Part shown: one piece after another, positions 1-8,913 of the stretch
Layout: every line of letters begins with the position of its first letter
How positions within the stretch are numbered: the stretch's first letter is position 1
Assembly: GCA_947499735.1 (NCBI GenBank)
Contig: CANMPP010000004.1
Coordinates: 124,001-188,000, forward strand
Source: an uncultured Pelagimonas sp.
GTDB taxonomy: Bacteria; Pseudomonadota; Alphaproteobacteria; Rhodobacterales; Rhodobacteraceae
Direction: 5' to 3'
DNA length: 64,000 nucleotides
Translations under genes and position numbers: made by a program
Notes under the pieces: generated by a model
What the model saw: the letters and a program-made list of their open reading frames with translations, nothing else
What the model was told of the DNA's origin: nothing
The model's database searches: none

Positions 1-271
1 GCCCAAGTGCGGCATAAGCGCGCTGTATTTCAACACCTGTCAGCGTCAGTCCCGCAACGCGCGCGCCCAGACAACATAGGCCTGGCGCAGCACCGCATCC
101 CAATTCCAACACAGTTTGACCAGCTTTTGCAGGGATCGTCGCGGCCAGAAGAACAGGATCGACGCCCGCGCGATATCCCTGTTTTGGCTGCGATATCAGA
201 ACCTTGCCACCCAAAAAAGCATCGGTTGTCACATCGTCACCCACAAAAAGGTCCGACGCAGACCCAGACAT
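1..271 (-). CDS. tRNA1(Val) (adenine-N6)-methyltransferase-like, 3' part beyond the window
   Basis: The reverse strand encodes the first 90 residues of a class I SAM-dependent methyltransferase; the rest lies off the left edge. The start is the ATG at 271, two bases after the stop of the DUF2007 gene, so the two are translationally close. Motif I (LELGCGAA, residues 55-62) and an acidic end of strand 2 (GVE, 79-81) are visible. The N-terminal stretch with QPKQGYRAGVDPVLLAA (29-45) is characteristic of the TrmN6/YfiC group, which methylates A37 of tRNA1(Val). The NPPY catalytic motif falls outside the window, so the exact substrate is inferred. Confidence 0.75.
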   Translation of the reverse strand, partial: MSGSASDLFVGDDVTTDAFLGGKVLISQPKQGYRAGVDPVLLAATIPAKAGQTVLELGCGAAPGLCCLGARVAGLTLTGVEIQRAYAALG

Positions 272-273
272 TG

Positions 274-483
274 TCACCACGACACTCCGTTTTCCTGCAA
301 CACCCTTTTGGCCCGGGTCAGGTCATCGCTACGCACCATTAAGCGGCGCGGAAAAATTCCAATCGATCCTTCTAGAACGCTCATATTTACGTCCATCTCG
401 AAGCTAGGTATATCCTCTGAAGACAGAAGAGTTTTCACGAATGGGATCAGCGTGATGTCATTTGTACGTAACAGCTCTTCCAT
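274..483 (-). CDS. DUF2007 small protein
   Basis: A 69-residue protein starting MEELLRTNDI. The open frame extends upstream to 555, but that extension does not look like the family and the shorter start fits the usual length. The body matches DUF2007 (putative signal-transducing protein): a short alpha/beta domain with SSEDIPSF, the run NMSVLEGSIGIFPRRLMV, and a final helix (DDLTRAKRVLQENG). It lies two bases upstream of the methyltransferase and divergently from the polyprenyl synthase. The biochemical role of the family is unknown. Confidence 0.7.
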   Translation of the reverse strand: MEELLRTNDITLIPFVKTLLSSEDIPSFEMDVNMSVLEGSIGIFPRRLMVRSDDLTRAKRVLQENGVSW

Positions 484-570
484 GACTAATGGATGTACGT
501 GGACAGCGCGTATTTGTCGAGTATACAGAACACGACAATTGGCGTGCATGACCATAACAGGTGAAACAAA

Positions 571-1572
571 ATGAATTTGGAAACGCGATCACGTCTTAAG
601 CCGCAAGATGCCCTGAGCGCCGCTTTGGCCTCGGAAATGGCTGATGTTAACGCATTGATCCAAAAACGTATGGCATCAAAACATGCCCCGCGCATTCCAG
701 AAGTGACCGCACATTTGGTGAATGCGGGTGGCAAACGCCTGCGTCCAATGCTGACCCTCGCGGCGGCTCGGATCTGCGGCTATGGAGGCCCCTACCACAT
801 TCATCTGGCTGCCACTGTTGAATTTATTCACACTGCAACCTTGCTGCATGACGATGTTGTGGATGAAAGCGAAAAGAGACGCGGTCGACCAACGGCCAAC
901 TTGCTATGGGACAACAAATCCAGTGTCTTGGTAGGCGACTACCTGTTTGCCCGCGCGTTCCAATTGATGGTGGAGCCCGGCAATTTGCAAGTGCTGGAAA
1001 TCCTGTCAAATGCTGCAGCCACGATTGCCGAAGGCGAAGTGTTGCAGTTGACTGCAGCGCAGGATCTGTCGACCAGTGAAGATATTTATCTACAAGTGGT
1101 GCGCGGAAAAACAGCCGCGCTGTTTTCAGCAGCAACCGAAGCAGGCGCTGTCATAGCCGATGCACCAGAGGCCCATGTAAAAGCCCTATTTGATTATGGC
1201 GACGCGCTTGGCATTGCCTTTCAGATGGCTGATGATTTGCTCGACTATTGGGGCGGTGATGCAACTGGCAAAAACATAGGGGATGATTTCCGCGAACGGA
1301 AATTGACGCTACCTTTGATCAAGGCCGTTGCGAAAGCCGATGAAAGCGAACGCGCTTTTTGGAAACGCACGATCGAAAAGGGCAAACAGGAAGATGGCGA
1401 TCTGGAAGAGGCGCTGCTCCTGTTGAACAAACATGGAGCGCTGGAAGACACGCGCCAGGCCGCATTGGATTGGTCAGACAAAGCGCGGGCAGCCTTGACC
1501 GCCCTGCCCCCATCAGATCTGCGCGACATGCTGGATGACCTTGCGACCTATGTGGTTGCGCGTATCAACTAA
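571..1572 (+). CDS. ispB: Polyprenyl (probably octaprenyl/decaprenyl) diphosphate synthase
   Basis: A 333-residue trans-prenyltransferase that extends farnesyl/geranylgeranyl diphosphate with IPP to make the ubiquinone side chain. GGKRLRP (53-59) binds IPP; the first aspartate-rich motif is DDVVD (94-98, in LLHDDVVDES) and the second is DDLLD (221-225). Length and motifs are standard for IspB. An AGGTG Shine-Dalgarno sequence lies about 8 bases before the ATG. Its stop overlaps the stop of the convergent ispE gene by 8 bp, so two isoprenoid genes meet tail to tail. Chain length (C40 or C50) cannot be read from sequence; alphaproteobacteria usually make Q10. Confidence 0.9.
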   Translation: MNLETRSRLKPQDALSAALASEMADVNALIQKRMASKHAPRIPEVTAHLVNAGGKRLRPMLTLAAARICGYGGPYHIHLAATVEFIHTATLLHDDVVDESEKRRGRPTANLLWDNKSSVLVGDYLFARAFQLMVEPGNLQVLEILSNAAATIAEGEVLQLTAAQDLSTSEDIYLQVVRGKTAALFSAATEAGAVIADAPEAHVKALFDYGDALGIAFQMADDLLDYWGGDATGKNIGDDFRERKLTLPLIKAVAKADESERAFWKRTIEKGKQEDGDLEEALLLLNKHGALEDTRQAALDWSDKARAALTALPPSDLRDMLDDLATYVVARIN

Positions 1573-2392
1573 GCGTTACGGCCTTTATCCACCATTCAGG
1601 ATGCGCTTGGCGCAAAGCGATTGCGGCCTGTTCGGCAGCTTGTCGATCTGCGTACAGCCCAAAACAGGTCGCACCTGATCCAGACATACGGATGCATAAG
1701 CTATCTGTCGCAGACAAAGCCGCTAAAACATCTTCAATGATCGGCTGAATGGCAATGGCCGCCGCTTGCATGTCATTTCGTTGTGATTTGATCCAGGAAA
1801 TCGCATCTCGTGACGTTTGTAGCGGCGCCTTCGGCAGGTCCATGGGGGGATTATCGCGTTTTGTCAGGGCTTTAAATACGTCAGGCGTATGCACTGCTAT
1901 CCTAGGATTCACCAGAACGGCGCAGAGTTCGGGCATCACAAAAGGCGACACTTGTTCCCCGATCCCCTGCATACGGGACGATTTCGCCGCAAGGCACACC
2001 GGCACATCAGCCCCTAGATGAACAGGATCACCAGAAAACGGTGCATCAAAAACACCTTCCAAAGCACGCAGAACCGCTGCCGCATCAGAAGACCCCCCAC
2101 CGATACCAGCCCCTGCTGGCAAATGCTTATCCAAGGTAATCTTGACGGTTTCGCCAAATGCTTTGGCTGCGCGCAAACACAGGTTTGACGGGTCCGTTGG
2201 AATACCTTCTGATAAGGGGCCTGTGATAATCAGACTGCTATGTTCTGCCGGAGTGACAGACACCTGATCCCCGAAGTCGGCAAACATAACCACCGAATCC
2301 AACAGGTGATACCCATCAGGCCGTTGACCCACCACATGCAAGGCAAGGTTCACTTTCGCTGGCGCAAAAGCCGTCATAGATTGGGACGTCAT
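1565..2392 (-). CDS. ispE: 4-diphosphocytidyl-2-C-methyl-D-erythritol kinase
   Basis: A GHMP kinase of the MEP isoprenoid pathway that phosphorylates CDP-ME at the 2-hydroxyl. From the ATG at 2392 it is 275 residues; the open frame runs 29 codons further upstream, but that would overlap the TPR gene and lacks homology-like sequence. PAKVNL (11-16) holds the catalytic lysine region, PAGAGIGGGSSDAA (92-105) is the ATP-binding glycine loop, and LGADVPVCL contains the catalytic aspartate (D129). It starts 5 bases after the upstream TPR gene's stop, so the two are probably co-transcribed. Confidence 0.92.
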   Translation of the reverse strand: MTSQSMTAFAPAKVNLALHVVGQRPDGYHLLDSVVMFADFGDQVSVTPAEHSSLIITGPLSEGIPTDPSNLCLRAAKAFGETVKITLDKHLPAGAGIGGGSSDAAAVLRALEGVFDAPFSGDPVHLGADVPVCLAAKSSRMQGIGEQVSPFVMPELCAVLVNPRIAVHTPDVFKALTKRDNPPMDLPKAPLQTSRDAISWIKSQRNDMQAAAIAIQPIIEDVLAALSATDSLCIRMSGSGATCFGLYADRQAAEQAAIALRQAHPEWWIKAVTLS

Positions 2393-2396
2393 GAGA

Positions 2397-4136
2397 TCAG
2401 TTGCTGTCCGAAACAAGGGTCTGAGAGACAAGGGGATCAGCCCCCTCTTCGTTAAGAACGATATCGAGACCAACCTCAATTTTACGTCTTATACGATCTG
2501 CCTCGATCTGTTCAGATGCGCCATCCCAGTCGACAAAGCTCAACGCCCTGCGCCACATGAATTCCGCCTCTAATTTACGGCCGACAGCCCAGTAAACATC
2601 GCCCAGATGGTCGTTGATCACAGGGTCTACAGATAACAATTCCGCTGCACGCTCCATCGGTGCAACCGCTTCTTCGTAACGGCCAAGGCGGAACAGGGCC
2701 CAGCCTAAACTATCCGTGATTGCGCCACTGTTCGGGGCCGCAGCCAAAGCGCGTTCGATCATATCCAGCGCTTCGTCCAATTTGCGTTCCTGTTCGACTA
2801 GGGAATACCCTAGATAGTTCAGAACCTGCGGCTGCTCAGGGTTCATTTCCAAGGCCTGGCGAAAATCTGCCTCGGCATCGGCCCACTCGCCCGTGCGTTC
2901 GTGGCAAATGCCCCGTGCATAAAACAAGAACCAGTTGCGTTCTTCTTCACTGCCGTACAGATTCAGCGCCTTGGTATACGCATCCGCGCAGCCTTCGAAT
3001 TGTTCGTTGCGACGCAGGAAATCACCCCGCGTATAATGAACGACCGGCAAATCAGCATGGGTTTCGCTAAGTTGATCTAGGATCGCTTGTGCCTCGTCAA
3101 TGCGTCCCAGCGCACGCAAAGCCGACACGCGTCCCAGCTCTGCAGAATGGAACGACAAATCTTCAGGCTGGACTTTGCCATAGGCCGCAAGCGCAAGATC
3201 ATATTGCTGCATGTTTTCAAGCAATTGACCCGTGATCAGATGGGCAGCAACAAAGTCGTCACGCAAATACGCAGCCATTTGCGCATAGATCAGCATCAAA
3301 TCATCCTGATCCCGGCCTTCAAACACATCCGCGATGCTGAAAAATACTTCAGCAATACCATCCCTCGGGCTGCGGATCACCGTGAAGGGCAATGTTTCGC
3401 CAGCCTCTAGGTCCGCACGCAGTTTTTGCAATTCTGGATCCAATCGCGGTCCAAAATTTTCGTCAATGACTGCCAAAGCTTCTTCGTTGCGGCCCAAATG
3501 GCTCAGAATTTCACTCCACGCAATCAGGCCACGACGTGTATAGGCCAGACTGCCGGGTGCTTCTGCTTCGAAAATCGCATCTGCGCTTTCGTAATCGCCA
3601 ACCGATGCTAGCGCCATTGCCTTATGGAATGGCACGAACAGATTGACAGTTTCCTTTTGGGATGCTTCATCAAAAGCGACCAACGCGTCGCTCATATCGC
3701 CCTGGCCCAAACGCGACCATGCCGCAGCAAGATCGTCCGCATAGGGCCCAAGCCCTTGTCCATCCGCAATCGCCAGAGACACCGCGGCATAATTTTCCGC
3801 CTTAACATCACGTGTTGTTTGCGCGATTTGAGCAATCGTGCTGACAGCGCCTTGTGTGTCCAAAAGGTCCGCGATTTCAGCCGCACGATCAATGTTGCCC
3901 ATGGACAGATTTACGATCACCGCGCGTTCCAACAGAACAATGTTCCCGGGATCATAAGCAATTGTACGTTCAATATATCGGGTGGCTGCAGCGAAGTCTC
4001 CGGAAAACAAAGCCTGCTTTCCTGCAAGATACCCACCGGAAAACGAATCTGCCGAAGCGGCCGGGCTATATCCGATAAACGCTGCACAAACGGCTGCCTG
4101 TGATATCTTGCTGATGATGCCTCTATAATCTGCCAC
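2397..4136 (-). CDS. Secreted TPR-repeat protein
   Basis: A 579-residue protein built mostly of tetratricopeptide repeats. I choose the GTG at 4136 because a strong AAGGAGG lies 5 bases upstream; the open frame extends to 4226 and an in-frame ATG at 4160 is an alternative. A signal peptide (ISQAAVCAAFIGYSPAASA) suggests export. Repeats can be followed through the chain, e.g. AAVSLAIADGQGLGPYADDL, and a clear C-terminal run (DAEADFRQALEMNPEQPQVL, then RLGRYEEAVAPMERAAEL). TPR arrays hold protein complexes together; the partner is unknown. It precedes ispE in the same transcription unit, a layout that suggests conserved linkage rather than shared chemistry. Confidence 0.8.
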   Translation of the reverse strand: MADYRGIISKISQAAVCAAFIGYSPAASADSFSGGYLAGKQALFSGDFAAATRYIERTIAYDPGNIVLLERAVIVNLSMGNIDRAAEIADLLDTQGAVSTIAQIAQTTRDVKAENYAAVSLAIADGQGLGPYADDLAAAWSRLGQGDMSDALVAFDEASQKETVNLFVPFHKAMALASVGDYESADAIFEAEAPGSLAYTRRGLIAWSEILSHLGRNEEALAVIDENFGPRLDPELQKLRADLEAGETLPFTVIRSPRDGIAEVFFSIADVFEGRDQDDLMLIYAQMAAYLRDDFVAAHLITGQLLENMQQYDLALAAYGKVQPEDLSFHSAELGRVSALRALGRIDEAQAILDQLSETHADLPVVHYTRGDFLRRNEQFEGCADAYTKALNLYGSEEERNWFLFYARGICHERTGEWADAEADFRQALEMNPEQPQVLNYLGYSLVEQERKLDEALDMIERALAAAPNSGAITDSLGWALFRLGRYEEAVAPMERAAELLSVDPVINDHLGDVYWAVGRKLEAEFMWRRALSFVDWDGASEQIEADRIRRKIEVGLDIVLNEEGADPLVSQTLVSDSN

Positions 4137-4252
4137 ACGGCCCTCCTTGAGCTGGCTCATGGTTTTAGGGGCCAGCCTAATCCGGCTCTGCGCTGCTGGC
4201 AACGCAGAACCCAGTTCAGGAGGCATATAGCAGGCACATCCCTAACCAATGG

Positions 4253-5902
4253 TCACATATTTGGGTAATTTGGTCCATCTCCGCCCTGTGGCGTGGTCCA
4301 TGTGATGTTTTGACTAGGATCTTTGATGTCACATGTTTTGCAATGCACACAGTTTTGGAAGTTCACCACAAATTCTGGGCGCCCTTCTTTTTCGACCACC
4401 TCATAAACACCAGCCGGGCAATAGCGCTGCGCGGGTTCAGCAAATTTATTGAGATTTTCAAAGATCGGGGTGTCTGGATCTGCCAATTTCAAATGGCAGG
4501 GCTGGCTTTCTTCGTGATTTGTGAAGGCAAAGCTCACATTGGTCAGACGGTCAAAGGATAATTTGCCATCCGGCTTGGGGTAATCAATTTCAGGATAGGT
4601 CGCAGCCAAACCTGTTGCTTCAGCATCTGATTTGCCGTGCTTTACCGTTCCAAACAGGGAAAAGCCCAACAGGGTGTTGCACCACATGTCGAACCCACCC
4701 AACACCAAAGACGGCACCAGACCAAATTTGGACCACAGCGGTTTCACATTGCGCACCTTTTTCAGGTCAGACCCGATTGCGCCCGTGCGCACCTCTGTTT
4801 CGTATTCAGACAATTCATCGCTAGAACGACCCGCCTTGATTGCGGCCTCTGCCGCTTCCGCAGCCGCAATGCCTGACAGCATCGCATTATGATTGCCCTT
4901 AATGCGCGGCACGTTGACCATACCAGCCGAACAGCCCAGCAGCGCAACACCCGGTGCAACCAATTTCGGCATGGATTGATAACCGCCTTCGGTAATCGCG
5001 CGTGCGCCATATGCCACGCGTTTGCCGCCCTCTAAAAGATCCGCAACAACGGGGTGATGCTTGAAACGCTGGAATTCCATATAGGGGAACAGATGTGGGT
5101 TTTTATAGTTCAGGTGAACAACGAAGCCGACATAGACCTGATTGTTATCAAGATGATAGATAAAGGAACCACCACCAGCATTACCACCCAAAGGCCAACC
5201 CATCGTGTGGGTTACGCTGCCCTCTTTGTGCTTGGCTGGATCGATTTCCCAGATTTCTTTCATGCCAACGCCGTATTTCTGCGGCTCAACATCGTCAGCC
5301 AAACCGTATTTGGCGATCACCTCTTTTGACAGCGATCCACGCACGCCTTCTGACAGGAAGACATATTTGCCCAGCAGTTCCATGCCCGGCTCTGTATTGG
5401 GGCCATAGGATCCATCGGCCTCAAGACCAAAGACACCGGCAATCACACCTTTGACTTCGCCTTCATCGCCAAAGACCAGTTCTGAACAGGCCATGCCAGG
5501 GAAGATTTCAACGCCCAGTTCTTCGGCCTGCTCTGCCATCCAGCGACATACATTTCCCATGGATACAATGTAATTGCCGTGATTGTTCATCAATGGCGGC
5601 ATGGGGAAATTGGGGATGCGCACTTGGCCGGCTTCGCCCAGCATCAGGAAGTTGTCTTCGGTCACCGGAACATTCAAAGGCGCGCCTTTTTCTTTCCAGT
5701 CCGGGATCAGCTTGTCCAATCCGCATGGGTCCAAAACGGCACCGGACAAAATATGTGCGCCAACCTCAGAGCCCTTTTCCAGAACAACAACTTCAAGATC
5801 GGGATCAAGCTGTTTCAACCGGATCGCAGCAGACAAGCCTGCTGGCCCTGCCCCCACGATGACAACATCATATTCCATAGATTCGCGCTGGATCTCGCTC
5901 AT
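4253..5902 (-). CDS. Electron transfer flavoprotein-ubiquinone oxidoreductase
   Basis: A 549-residue membrane-bound enzyme that passes electrons from reduced ETF (fed by acyl-CoA dehydrogenases) to ubiquinone. The start MSEIQRESMEYD at 5902 follows a GGAGAAG Shine-Dalgarno; the longer frame to 5983 lacks one. The FAD loop GAGPAG is at 17-22. The C-terminal ferredoxin-like segment has four cysteines (C495, then NCVHCKTC with C518, C521 and C524) for a 4Fe-4S cluster. Length and ending are typical of the family. The acyl-CoA dehydrogenase at 11.4-13.1 kb is a plausible upstream electron source. Confidence 0.95.
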   Translation of the reverse strand: MSEIQRESMEYDVVIVGAGPAGLSAAIRLKQLDPDLEVVVLEKGSEVGAHILSGAVLDPCGLDKLIPDWKEKGAPLNVPVTEDNFLMLGEAGQVRIPNFPMPPLMNNHGNYIVSMGNVCRWMAEQAEELGVEIFPGMACSELVFGDEGEVKGVIAGVFGLEADGSYGPNTEPGMELLGKYVFLSEGVRGSLSKEVIAKYGLADDVEPQKYGVGMKEIWEIDPAKHKEGSVTHTMGWPLGGNAGGGSFIYHLDNNQVYVGFVVHLNYKNPHLFPYMEFQRFKHHPVVADLLEGGKRVAYGARAITEGGYQSMPKLVAPGVALLGCSAGMVNVPRIKGNHNAMLSGIAAAEAAEAAIKAGRSSDELSEYETEVRTGAIGSDLKKVRNVKPLWSKFGLVPSLVLGGFDMWCNTLLGFSLFGTVKHGKSDAEATGLAATYPEIDYPKPDGKLSFDRLTNVSFAFTNHEESQPCHLKLADPDTPIFENLNKFAEPAQRYCPAGVYEVVEKEGRPEFVVNFQNCVHCKTCDIKDPSQNITWTTPQGGDGPNYPNM

Positions 5903-6215
5903 ATTCTTCTCCGGTTGGCTGGACCATCTACGACAGGCCACAGGCGTAGCCTGCCATGACAAGCGGGTCAATTCCTCCGGCACGTCACAAACATTGTCTA
6001 TCTGCTAATTTGCACAATCAAACCGCGCAACTCGACATCCCGTCGCTCATTTGCGTCTTGGGTTTCATATCGGAACATCTTAGCCTTTGTGAAAACACGT
6101 CAGCTTCGGCAGAAAATCGTTGATTTTCCAGTTCCAACTTGACTTGCTACCCCACAACACAGTTATGTGCTGTACTCAAATAATTATGCAGTGATCCCCT
6201 ATCAGGAGTCCTTCC
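5903..6215. other. Intergenic region between divergent ETF-QO and greA
   Basis: About 310 bases hold the divergent promoters. I see a candidate greA promoter (listed separately) and no convincing ORF or RNA gene. The small open frames here are shadows of the flanking genes. Confidence 0.6.
6139..6168 (+). promoter_or_regulatory. Candidate sigma-70-type promoter of greA
   Basis: TTGACT at 6139-6144, a 17-base spacer, and TTATGT around 6163-6168 form a reasonable -35/-10 pair about 50 bases before the greA start. This is a pattern match only. Confidence 0.4.
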
Positions 6216-6686
6216 TTGGACAAGATACCAATGACCCGCGCGGGCTATGTCGCGCTTGAAACAGAATTGAAAACTCTCAAAGTCGAAGAGCGTCCCGCCA
6301 TCATTCAGGCGATTGCGGAAGCACGCGAATTGGGCGACTTGAAAGAGAATGCCGAATATCATTCCGCGCGTGAAAAGCAGGGATTTATTGAAGGCAGAAT
6401 CAAAGAGATCGAAAGCGTCATTGGTCTGGCAGAGGTCATTGATCCAACAACCCTGTCTGGCTCGGTCAAATTCGGCGCAACCGTCACCATCGTTGATGAA
6501 GAGACGGACGAAGAAAAGACCTGGCAGATTGTTGGTGAACACGAGGCCAATATCGAAAAAGGCCTGCTGAACATCCGCTCTCCCATCGCACGTGCGTTGA
6601 TTGGAAAAGAGGAAGGCGACAGTGTTGAAGTCCGCACGCCAGGCGGGCTAAAGGACTACGAAATTCTGAGTATCCAGTACAAGTAG
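6216..6686 (+). CDS. greA: Transcription elongation factor GreA
   Basis: A 156-residue factor that enters the RNA polymerase secondary channel and stimulates cleavage of backtracked transcripts. The N-terminal coiled coil carries the tip acidic residues in [17 protein letters not shown], and the C-terminal FKBP-like domain ends normally ([19 protein letters not shown]). Translation appears to begin at a TTG codon: AGGAG lies 7 bases upstream of TTG-GAC-AAG, and the resulting [11 protein letters not shown] matches the family N-terminus. Beginning at the ATG at 6231 would cut the conserved first residues. Confidence 0.93.
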   Translation: MDKIPMTRAGYVALETELKTLKVEERPAIIQAIAEARELGDLKENAEYHSAREKQGFIEGRIKEIESVIGLAEVIDPTTLSGSVKFGATVTIVDEETDEEKTWQIVGEHEANIEKGLLNIRSPIARALIGKEEGDSVEVRTPGGLKDYEILSIQYK

Positions 6687-6695
6687 CAGACAGCC

Positions 6696-7724
6696 ATGAC
6701 ATCCGCACCAGACCCAAGCCAGACATCACCGCGCAAGCAAGATCAGGGGCAGGGTCTTACAAGCGCCCCAGCCCCGATGTCGGGGTTGGAATGGGGTGCC
6801 GTTGTTATATCCGCTATTTGGATCATCCTATCAGGTACCACGTTTCTATTTGGCGCTAGCGCTGCATCAACGCCAGGTTTTGAACTGGTGAATGCGCTTG
6901 CGGTCATGGTGTTGCCCGTTTTGGTGATTTGGGTGGCGACGGTTACCGCGCGAAACACCCGGGCGCTGCGTGAAGAAAATGCACGCCTGCGGGTCGCCAT
7001 TGACGCGTTGCGCCATAACTATATCACGCAAAACAAAACTGCTGACCCGGCGAAAACACCGCTGCACCCTATGTTGCTTCAGCGCCTTGACGCTTTGGCT
7101 GCCAATCAAGCGCGACTAGAAGCGGCGGCCAATCAGGTTACAGAGCAACATTCTGACCGGGTGCATTCGTCTGCCACCCAGTCGGGCAACCCTGATCAGG
7201 TTGATGATCAACCGGGCTTGGCCCTTGGCACACCAGTTGAGGATTTGGCTGGCCCACTGTCCAACGAAAATTTTATTCGCGCATTGCATTTCCCCGAAAC
7301 CGCAGAGGACAAAGTGGGCTTTACCGCCCTGCGTCTCGCGCTGAGGGATCGCCAAGTGTCGCAATTGGTGCAGGCCAGTCAGGACGTTCTGACGCTGCTT
7401 AGCCAAGAAGGTATTTATATGGACGACTTGCGTCCAGATCTGCCGCGCCCTGAATTTTGGCGCGCTTTTGCAAAAGGCGAACGTGGGCGCGCTGTGGCGC
7501 CACTGGGCGGTATCCGGGATAGATCATCATTGGCCCTCACTGCAGGTCGTATGAAAGAAGACGCGATCTTTCGCGATGCAGCGCATCATTTCCTACGACG
7601 TTTCGATACCAATTTTGTCCCCTTTGCCGAACGCGCAACGGATGCTGAACTAACCGATTTCGCCAATACACGAACTGGACGTGCCTTTATGCTGTTGGGC
7701 CGTGTCGCGGGCACATTTGACTGA
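6696..7724 (+). CDS. Conserved membrane protein, function unknown
   Basis: A 342-residue protein beginning 9 bases after the greA stop. After a Pro/Gln-rich cytoplasmic N-terminus there are two membrane segments (about 32-53 and 63-84), then a basic and helical region (TARNTRALREENARLR) likely to form a coiled coil, a polar linker, and a compact C-terminal domain (from about residue 190) containing FIRALHFPETAEDKVGFTALRLAL. I do not recognise a catalytic motif or a named family. Linkage to greA suggests co-transcription. It may be a lineage-specific envelope protein. Confidence 0.65.
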   Translation: MTSAPDPSQTSPRKQDQGQGLTSAPAPMSGLEWGAVVISAIWIILSGTTFLFGASAASTPGFELVNALAVMVLPVLVIWVATVTARNTRALREENARLRVAIDALRHNYITQNKTADPAKTPLHPMLLQRLDALAANQARLEAAANQVTEQHSDRVHSSATQSGNPDQVDDQPGLALGTPVEDLAGPLSNENFIRALHFPETAEDKVGFTALRLALRDRQVSQLVQASQDVLTLLSQEGIYMDDLRPDLPRPEFWRAFAKGERGRAVAPLGGIRDRSSLALTAGRMKEDAIFRDAAHHFLRRFDTNFVPFAERATDAELTDFANTRTGRAFMLLGRVAGTFD

Positions 7725-7833
7725 CCCCGCTTCTGACCAAGATAGTTCAACTTTGGTACAATGTCGGACTTGTATCTGACACACATCAGACATATCGATC
7801 ATCCGATAACACAGCTCTTTTTCGGAATTGATC

Positions 7834-8526
7834 ATGGGATTTACAGCACATTTCTGGCGCGGCATTCGCACGGGCATCCCATTCTTCCTGTTGGTTGCGC
7901 CTTTCGGCATGCTATTTGGCGTCGTCGCCACAGAGGCAGGTTTGAACCTGGTAGAAGCCATGGGCTTTTCCGTCGTTGTCGTCGCGGGAGCGGCCCAATT
8001 CACGGCCATTCAACTGCTCAGCGATCAAGCGCCAGTCTGGGTCGCAGTCATTTCTGGGCTTGCGATCAATCTGCGTATGGTCATGTATTCTGCATCCATA
8101 ACGCCCCATTTGGGCGGTCTGTCCTTAGGGCGACGCATTCTTGCAGCGTATTTCTTAGTGGATCAAACCTATGCATGTTCTTTGCTCGACTGCGAAGAAA
8201 AGCCACATCTCACACTAGATGAAAAATGGGGTTTCTTCTTAGGCATCACCACCTTCCTGATACCCATCTGGTATGGGTCGACCTTCGCAGGCGCTTGGGT
8301 TGGTAATGCGGTTCCAATTGGGATCGGTTTGGATTTTGTTGTCCCGATTGCCTTTTTGTCCATGGTTGCGCCCGGCCTGCGTACGGGCGCGCATCGCGCT
8401 GCCGCAACCGTATCCGTCATATTGGCGCTGTGCCTTGTCTGGATGCCGTTCAATCTAGGCCTGTTGGTTGCAGGGCTGGGCGGCATGATGGCAGGCGCAG
8501 AAGTTGAACGTAGGAGCCTGTCATGA
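7834..8526 (+). CDS. azlC: AzlC-family branched-chain amino acid exporter, large subunit
   Basis: A 230-residue polytopic membrane protein. The family exports branched-chain amino acids or analogues together with a small AzlD partner. Recognisable elements are the GIPFFLLVAPFGMLFG first segment, the GAAQFTAIQLL motif near residue 55, and LRMVMYSASITPHL. Start: the ATG at 7834 with a weak GGAA upstream; a TTG two codons earlier is possible. It overlaps azlD by 4 bp (ATGA), showing translational coupling. Confidence 0.88.
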   Translation: MGFTAHFWRGIRTGIPFFLLVAPFGMLFGVVATEAGLNLVEAMGFSVVVVAGAAQFTAIQLLSDQAPVWVAVISGLAINLRMVMYSASITPHLGGLSLGRRILAAYFLVDQTYACSLLDCEEKPHLTLDEKWGFFLGITTFLIPIWYGSTFAGAWVGNAVPIGIGLDFVVPIAFLSMVAPGLRTGAHRAAATVSVILALCLVWMPFNLGLLVAGLGGMMAGAEVERRSLS

Positions 8527-8849
8527 TCACGCATTGGGACGCATGGATAACAATCATCCTTTTGGGACTGGGATCTTTTTGCCTGCGATTTATCTTTCTA
8601 GGTGCCGTTGGCGGGCGCGAGTTACCTGAATGGGTTTTACGCCACCTGCGTTATACGCCGGTGGCCATTCTACCCGCCATGGTGGCCCCGCTTGTGGTCT
8701 GGCCACAGGCAACGGGCGGTGAAACCGATCCGCTACGCCTAGTAGTTGCTTTGGCCACATTGGCGATTGGGTATCTGACCAAGAATAGCATACTGGCCAT
8801 GATTGGCGGTGGACTAATCATTGTCGGTGGACTGCAAATCTTTGGATAA
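8523..8849 (+). CDS. azlD: AzlD-family branched-chain amino acid transport subunit
   Basis: A 108-residue membrane protein with about four hydrophobic segments, the small partner of AzlC. LGLGSFCLRFIFLG, the RHLRYTPVAILPAMVAP segment and the TKNSILAMIGGGLIIVGGL ending are typical. It starts inside the azlC stop codon (ATGA overlap) and is followed within a few bases by a strong hairpin terminator. Confidence 0.88.
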   Translation: MITHWDAWITIILLGLGSFCLRFIFLGAVGGRELPEWVLRHLRYTPVAILPAMVAPLVVWPQATGGETDPLRLVVALATLAIGYLTKNSILAMIGGGLIIVGGLQIFG

Positions 8850-8853
8850 GAAA

Positions 8854-8880
8854 AAACGCGCGCCTTTGGGGCACGCGTTT
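8854..8880. terminator. Bidirectional hairpin terminator between azlD and the lipoprotein gene
   Basis: AAACGCG (8854-8860) pairs with CGCGTTT (8874-8880), with A- and T-tracts outside the GC core. It lies between two converging genes and can serve both. Confidence 0.7.
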
Positions 8881-8913
8881 CACGATACATAAATTATTTC
8901 AGGAAACCCAATT

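Noticed and set aside
116-574. 152-codon + strand ORF at the left edge
   Set aside because: Antisense to the methyltransferase and DUF2007 genes, both of which have clear family motifs.
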